Assembly: GCA_020850715.1 (NCBI GenBank)
Contig: JADZED010000027.1
Location: 124,001-188,000, forward strand
Source: Acidobacteriota bacterium
GTDB taxonomy: Bacteria; Acidobacteriota; Vicinamibacteria; Vicinamibacterales; CAVVIG01
DNA length: 64,000 bases
Direction: 5' to 3'
Part shown: piece after piece, positions 58,322 through 64,000 of the stretch
How the letters are laid out: each line of letters opens with the position of its first letter
How positions within the stretch are numbered: the first letter of the stretch is position 1
Made by a program: the position numbers and the translations under genes
The notes under the pieces: model-generated
Database searches by the model: none
What the model saw: only the letters and a program-made list of their open reading frames with translations
What the model was told of the DNA's origin: nothing

Positions 58322-59706
58322 CAGTGCACGTCCAGGCTGCGGCGCCCCGCCCGCCGGCGCACGACCGGCGGGGCGGGGGTGGAGCCGGGCTCGGGGTCGA
58401 CGAAGTACGAGCCGCAGGCGGCATCCAGCAGCTCGCGCGTGATAATCGGCTCGATCCCGCGATAGCGGCAGAGCGCCGCGACCTGGTCGAGCAGGTCGCG
58501 CGGGTGGCACGCCCGCAGCGGGCGCCCCTGCGGGCGGTAGTGCCGCCGCTGCAGGTAGGCGACCATCACCTGGTGGAAGCGGAGGTTCCTGCGCCGGCAG
58601 TTGAGCTCGAAGATTCGCGAGAAGGCCTCGACCGAGGGGTCGTCGATCGCGATCTTGTAGGGGATGCGGCGGAGAAACGCCTCGTCGGCGAGCGAGGCGG
58701 GATCCAGGTTGGTCGCAAAGACGGTGAGCACGTCGAACGGCACCTGGAACTTCTTGCCGGTGTGCAGCGTCAGGAAGTCGATGCGGCTCTCGAGCGGCAC
58801 GATCCACCGGTTCAGCAGGTCCTGCGGGCGGATGCGCTGCCGCCCGAAGTCGTCGACGAGGAAGACGCCGCCGTTGGCTTTCAACTGGATCGGCGCCTCG
58901 TAGAACTTCGACGTCTGGTTGTAGGTCAGGTCCAGCATGTCGAGCGTGAGCTCGCCGCCCACCATCACCACCGGCCGGCGGATGCGGACCCAGCGCCGAT
59001 CGCGCGGCGCCTGGGCCACCACGCTGGTCGATTCCGCGTCGGCCTCGAGCGAATCGTGGTTGATCGGATCGAACATCGTGATCACGTGACCGTCGACGTC
59101 GATCGCGTACGGCATGTACATGTCGCCGCCGATCGCGCGGCCCATCCCCTCGGCGATCACCGTCTTGCCGTTGCCGGGCGGCCCGTACAGGAACACGGCC
59201 TTGTTCGCGTTCACGGCCGGGCCGAGCTGTTCGAGCACGGGATCCGCGATGACGAGGTGCGAGAATCCGCGGCGCAGCCGCTGCCGATCCATGTAGCCGC
59301 GCGCCGAGGCGAGCGCGGTCATGCCGGCGACGTAGGCCGACAGCGGCACCGGCGAGGCGCCGACGTAGTGACAGGCGGCCAGGTACTGCTGCGCGCGATC
59401 GCGTCCGAGATCGGTCAGCACGTAGCGGTACCCGGCCGAGCCGGATCCGGTCGTGCCGCGGACCTCGACGAGCCGCTCGGCCCGGGCGCGCTCCACCAGC
59501 GGCTCGAGGATCGGGAACGGCAGCCGGATCCGCTCGGCGAGCGAGAGGCCGGTCGCCTCGCCGCCATACAGCGTCTTCACCAGGAGCTGTTCGATCTGAT
59601 CGATCGCGATCCCGGCCTCCTCGAGCGTCGCCGGCACGCGCGGCACGGCGGCGGGAGAGGGTTCGTCGGACGGCGCGGGCGGCGCGGCGGCGGCGATCGC
59701 GGTCAT
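58321..59706 (-). CDS. AAA+ ATPase linked to Tad pilus genes
   Basis: A 461-residue protein. A winged-helix-like N-terminal domain (about 30-130) precedes an AAA+ domain with Walker [18 protein letters not shown] (about 186-202), Walker [14 protein letters not shown], sensor-1 [20 protein letters not shown] and an Arg finger region. The C-terminus is a helical bundle. Similar ATPases sit beside tadABC in several phyla; the role is not settled. The start overlaps the tadC stop (ATGA). Confidence 0.82.
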   Translation of the reverse strand: MTAIAAAAPPAPSDEPSPAAVPRVPATLEEAGIAIDQIEQLLVKTLYGGEATGLSLAERIRLPFPILEPLVERARAERLVEVRGTTGSGSAGYRYVLTDLGRDRAQQYLAACHYVGASPVPLSAYVAGMTALASARGYMDRQRLRRGFSHLVIADPVLEQLGPAVNANKAVFLYGPPGNGKTVIAEGMGRAIGGDMYMPYAIDVDGHVITMFDPINHDSLEADAESTSVVAQAPRDRRWVRIRRPVVMVGGELTLDMLDLTYNQTSKFYEAPIQLKANGGVFLVDDFGRQRIRPQDLLNRWIVPLESRIDFLTLHTGKKFQVPFDVLTVFATNLDPASLADEAFLRRIPYKIAIDDPSVEAFSRIFELNCRRRNLRFHQVMVAYLQRRHYRPQGRPLRACHPRDLLDQVAALCRYRGIEPIITRELLDAACGSYFVDPEPGSTPAPPVVRRRAGRRSLDVH

Positions 59707-60608
59707 TTGTCCGCCATCGGTCCGAAGACCTCGAGGAACTTGATGACGGCCGATCCGATCGTCACGATCCAGATCGCGGGGAAGATGCAGAAGACGAGCG
59801 GGAAGATCATCTTGACGCCGATCTTGGCCGCCGCCTCCTCGGCGCGCTGGCGCCGCTTGGTACGGAGCGTCTCGGAGTGCACCCGCAGCGACTGCGCCAC
59901 GCTGGTGCCGAACTTGTCGGTCTGCACGAGCATGGCGACGAGCGACGCGATGTCGTCGACGCCGGTGCGCTCGGCCAGGTTGCGCAGGGCGTCGGCGCGC
60001 CCCTTGCCGGCGCGCAGCTCGAGGTTGATGAGCCGCAGCTCCTCCGACAACTCGGGGTGCGCGAACGGCAGCTCCTCGGCCACGCGCTGGATGGCCTGGT
60101 CGAGGCCGAGGCCCGCCTCCACGCTCACGACGAGCAGGTCGAGCGCGTCGGGCAGGCCGAGCCGGATGCGGTGCTGCCGCTTGCGCGCCATCCGCCCGAC
60201 CGCCATGCCCGGCAGCAGGTAGCCGAGGCCGCACGCGCCGGCGGCCAGCAGGAGGTTGGGCCGCATCAGCACCGGCGTCGCGAACAGCACGAAGCAGAGC
60301 ACGGCGACGCCGGCGCGCAGGCCGAAGAACACCGCCACCGCCTCCGGGCTGCGGTAGCCGGCGTTCACCAGCTTGCGCTGGAGCTTCCCCATCTCCGACG
60401 CCGATCGCGGCGCGGCATTGCCGAGCCGCTTCAGCGTGTCGACCACGCGCGCGTACGAAGGCTTGTCGTCCGCGGGCCGCTCGTGCGCCCCCCCGACGAC
60501 CTCGCCGAGCCGCCGCTCGATGGTGGCGGCCTCGCCGGGCGCGAAGGCCAGCGCGGCGGCGGCCACGAGCAGCGAGACGAAGATGAAGGCGAGGACTGGA
60601 ATCAGCAT
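59703..60608 (-). CDS. tadC: Tad pilus platform protein TadC
   Basis: A 301-residue inner-membrane protein with the type II secretion F domain: [20 protein letters not shown] and [20 protein letters not shown], with TM helices at about 1-22, 95-130 and near the C-terminus ([19 protein letters not shown]). It forms the assembly platform with TadB. It starts six bases after tadB. Confidence 0.9.
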   Translation of the reverse strand: MLIPVLAFIFVSLLVAAAALAFAPGEAATIERRLGEVVGGAHERPADDKPSYARVVDTLKRLGNAAPRSASEMGKLQRKLVNAGYRSPEAVAVFFGLRAGVAVLCFVLFATPVLMRPNLLLAAGACGLGYLLPGMAVGRMARKRQHRIRLGLPDALDLLVVSVEAGLGLDQAIQRVAEELPFAHPELSEELRLINLELRAGKGRADALRNLAERTGVDDIASLVAMLVQTDKFGTSVAQSLRVHSETLRTKRRQRAEEAAAKIGVKMIFPLVFCIFPAIWIVTIGSAVIKFLEVFGPMADK

Positions 60609-60614
60609 GCCGGC

Positions 60615-61588
60615 TTACACCTCGATCCGGATGACCTTGCGAATCCAGAAGTAGCCGATGGTCTGCATGACCATCGCGCCGATGAGCATCATCTGCCCGA
60701 GCCGCTCGTGGAACAGCGGCGCCATGTGCTCGGGATTCATCATCGACAGCGCCACCGCCAGGCAGGCCGGCAGCGCGAGCAGGACGTAGCCGGTGAAGCG
60801 CCCGTGCGCGGTGTGGACGCGGATCTGCCGGCGGATCTTGAAGCGGTCCCGCACCACCGCGGCGAGGTTCTCGAGGATCTCCGACAGGTTGCCGCCGGTG
60901 TCGCGCTGGATGAGCACCGCGGTGACGAAGAAGCGGACGTCGAGCAGCGGCATCCGCTCCGGCATCGCGTTCAGCGCATCGCGCAGCGGCAGGCCGAAGT
61001 TCTGCTGGTCGAACGCGATCTTGAACTCGGGGCCGACCGGGTCGTCCATCTCTTCGGCCGCCATGCCCATCGCGGTCTGGAACGCGTGGCCGGCGCGAAT
61101 GGCGCGCGCGAGCAGATCGAGCGCCTCCGGGAACTGCTCCTCGAAGCGCTTCAGGCGCACCGATCGGCGGTGCATCAGCCAGAGCACGGGGAGGCACGCG
61201 GCGAGCAGGGCGGCGGCCGGCGCGGCCAGCGCCTGCCCGGTGAACAGCCACGCGAGGACGCCGGCCGCCACACCGCACCCGAGGCATCCGACGATCACGG
61301 CGCTCGGCGTCGTCCGGCTGCCGGCCTGGAGCGTCAGGCGCCCGAGCCACGCGCCGGCGCGGGTGCGCGCCATCAGCCGATCGACGCCGGGCAGCGGCCC
61401 CTCGGCCACCCGCCGGACGATCGTGTTCTCGGCCGGCGCCGCCTCGACATCGGCGGCGCCGGAGGCGATCTCCTGCAGCCGGCGATCGAGGCGGCGGCCG
61501 GCGAGCGCGCCCGGCAGGCGCACCGCCGCCGCGTATACCCCGACGACCAGGCCGGCGACGAGCACGAACACGACGAGGGCGGGCACCA

Positions 61589-61589
<1 letters not shown>
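60615..61589 (-). CDS. tadB: Tad pilus platform protein TadB
   Basis: A 324-residue membrane protein with a T2SSF domain: [20 protein letters not shown] (about 153-172) and [20 protein letters not shown] (about 235-254), plus N-terminal, central and C-terminal TM helices. It begins at the last base of the tadA stop (TGATG). Confidence 0.9.
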
Positions 61590-62938
<1,349 letters not shown>

Positions 62939-62944
62939 GCGCGG

Positions 62945-64000
62945 TTACCAGAGGGATGCGAGCCGCTCGAGACCGAGGCGCGCGCGGCGCGCGGGCGGCG
63001 GCGGGGCCTCGGTCCCGGCGGCGGGATCGATGAGACGGCGCGTGAAGGCGTCGAACTGCGACGCGATCTCGCTGCTGCCGGCGAGCGCGAGCGGCACGCC
63101 CGAGTTCAGCGCGTTGGACACCGTCTTGTAGTCGCTGGTGAAGACGTGATGGATCGGATGGCCGAGCGCCCCCTCGATCTGCTTGGCAGGAATCGGGCTC
63201 GGCTCGGCGGCGCGGTTCAGCAGCACGCGCACGCGCTCGCCGCAGGCGCCGAGCTGGCGGACGCGATCGAGCAGCCGCTGCGCGTTGCGCACCGACGGCA
63301 CGTCGGGGTTCGCGACCAGGAACATGATGTCGGCGGTGTAGAGCGCCGCCACGGTGCACGAGTTGATCTGGCTGCCGGCGTCGACCAGGATGTACTCGTA
63401 CTGGCGCGCGAGCAGCCGGAACAGCTCCTCGATCGCGCCCCCGTCGGTCGCGCCCGGGCGGTCGAACTGATCGGACCCGCCGAGGATCTCGAGGCCCGAC
63501 TTGTGCTTTGCCACCAGCTCGCGGAGGAACTCGCGATCGAGACGGTGGAGGTTGTCGATCGCGTCGAGCAGGCTGTAGCGCGGGCGCATGCCGAGGAACA
63601 GCGCCACCTCGCCGAGACCCGGCTTGAGGTCGACGATCACCGTCGGCCGCTTGCCGAGGCGCGCGAGCTCGACGCCGCAGTTCACCGACAGGGTGGTCGT
63701 GCCCGCGCCCCCCTTCGCGCCAAAGAACACCAGCGTCGTCGCCGCCGGCCGCGATCCCTGCGTCGTCTCGCGCCGCGCGGCCGTGCGGCGCACGGCCCCG
63801 TGGAACGTCTCCTCCGACGGAGGCCAGGGGAAGAACTCGTTCGCCCCGGCGCGCATGCACTGCAGGATCAGATCCGGGTCGGCCGAGAGCGCGAGGGCGA
63901 AGATCCCGGCGCTCGGCGCTCCGGCACGGAGCCGCTCGATCGTCGCCATGGCCGACGAGGCGTCGCCGCGCGTGTCGACGATCACCAGATCGGCGGCGGC
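62945..64000 (-). CDS. TadZ/CpaE-like pilus localisation ATPase (5' end beyond window)
   Basis: At least 346 residues; the frame stays open to the right edge, so the N-terminus is missing. A receiver-like N-terminal part (LVIVDTRGDASSAMATIERL) is followed by a MinD/ParA-type domain with deviant Walker A FFGAKGGAGTTTLSVN and YILVDAGSQI. TadZ/CpaE places the Tad machine at the pole. It is the first seen gene of the operon tadZ-tadA-tadB-tadC-AAA-methyltransferase-DUF192. Confidence 0.88.
   Translation of the reverse strand, partial: AAADLVIVDTRGDASSAMATIERLRAGAPSAGIFALALSADPDLILQCMRAGANEFFPWPPSEETFHGAVRRTAARRETTQGSRPAATTLVFFGAKGGAGTTTLSVNCGVELARLGKRPTVIVDLKPGLGEVALFLGMRPRYSLLDAIDNLHRLDREFLRELVAKHKSGLEILGGSDQFDRPGATDGGAIEELFRLLARQYEYILVDAGSQINSCTVAALYTADIMFLVANPDVPSVRNAQRLLDRVRQLGACGERVRVLLNRAAEPSPIPAKQIEGALGHPIHHVFTSDYKTVSNALNSGVPLALAGSSEIASQFDAFTRRLIDPAAGTEAPPPPARRARLGLERLASLW

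Overview
The window is a GC-rich (visibly around 70 %) bacterial chromosome segment with tightly packed genes and many 1-, 4- or 8-base gene overlaps. The gene content suggests Acidobacteriota, perhaps Vicinamibacteria: a TonB-dependent receptor with an N-terminal carboxypeptidase-regulatory domain, a fused E1 2-oxoacid dehydrogenase, HpnCDE squalene synthesis, a Tad pilus locus with an extra AAA+ ATPase, and tandem ABC/FtsX permeases. This placement is inference from gene families; there is no rRNA or tRNA here. Many genes carry a TATAAT-like -10 box only 6-10 bases before an ATG, GTG or TTG start, which points to leaderless mRNAs. Others have strong AGGAGG-type ribosome-binding sites.

Layout. 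0.1-6.2 kb: DoxX and cupin genes, a fused E1 dehydrogenase, a beta-propeller protein and a two-gene ABC exporter. 6.2-7.0 kb: no convincing gene. 7.0-15.2 kb: a fatty-acid beta-oxidation operon (fadN, two alpha/beta hydrolases, fadA, fadE), then a DUF1684 lipoprotein and a HAD phosphatase. 15.4-18.3 kb: TonB-dependent receptor. 18.5-26.1 kb, minus strand: M20 peptidase plus HhH-GPD glycosylase, and an ABC/FtsX-LolA-like-outer-membrane-barrel operon behind an AT-rich repeat-containing control site. 26.1-29.3 kb: thioesterase, a double-ThyX-like protein, peptide deformylase and a Nudix hydrolase, in divergent pairs that share promoters. 29.4-34.7 kb: hpnC-hpnD-hpnE-thiI-fbaB. 34.7-44.3 kb: cobalamin adenosyltransferase, mutY/mutT, ygfZ, hydrolases, FHA, a degenerate receiver, a pseudokinase, an SDR and a degenerate malate dehydrogenase. 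44.3-48.6 kb: an ECF sigma factor and lipB-E2-lpd, which complete the 2-oxoacid dehydrogenase with E1. 56-64 kb: HU, QueF, Smr, a small conserved-looking protein, DUF192, a methyltransferase and a Tad pilus operon that runs off the right edge.

The most interesting region is 49.1-55.9 kb. An NtrC-type response regulator is followed by four copies of a dyad, GGNCAA-N4-TTGNCC, three of them 20-21 bases apart, and then by a perfectly spaced sigma-54 promoter. That promoter heads an operon of a radical SAM/SPASM peptide maturase, an unannotated 30-residue peptide with a single Cys in a Tyr-Cys-Asn context, a family-5 (OppA-like) solute-binding protein, a sensor histidine kinase with an extracytoplasmic sensing domain, and an 80-residue protein. 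A terminator-like hairpin closes the operon. This reads as a self-contained circuit in which a modified peptide is made and perhaps sensed by the binding protein and kinase, which would then activate its own sigma-54 promoter. The binding-protein gene holds an internal low-GC segment of about 1 kb, as if its ligand-binding part had been exchanged. I do not recognise this combination as a described system.
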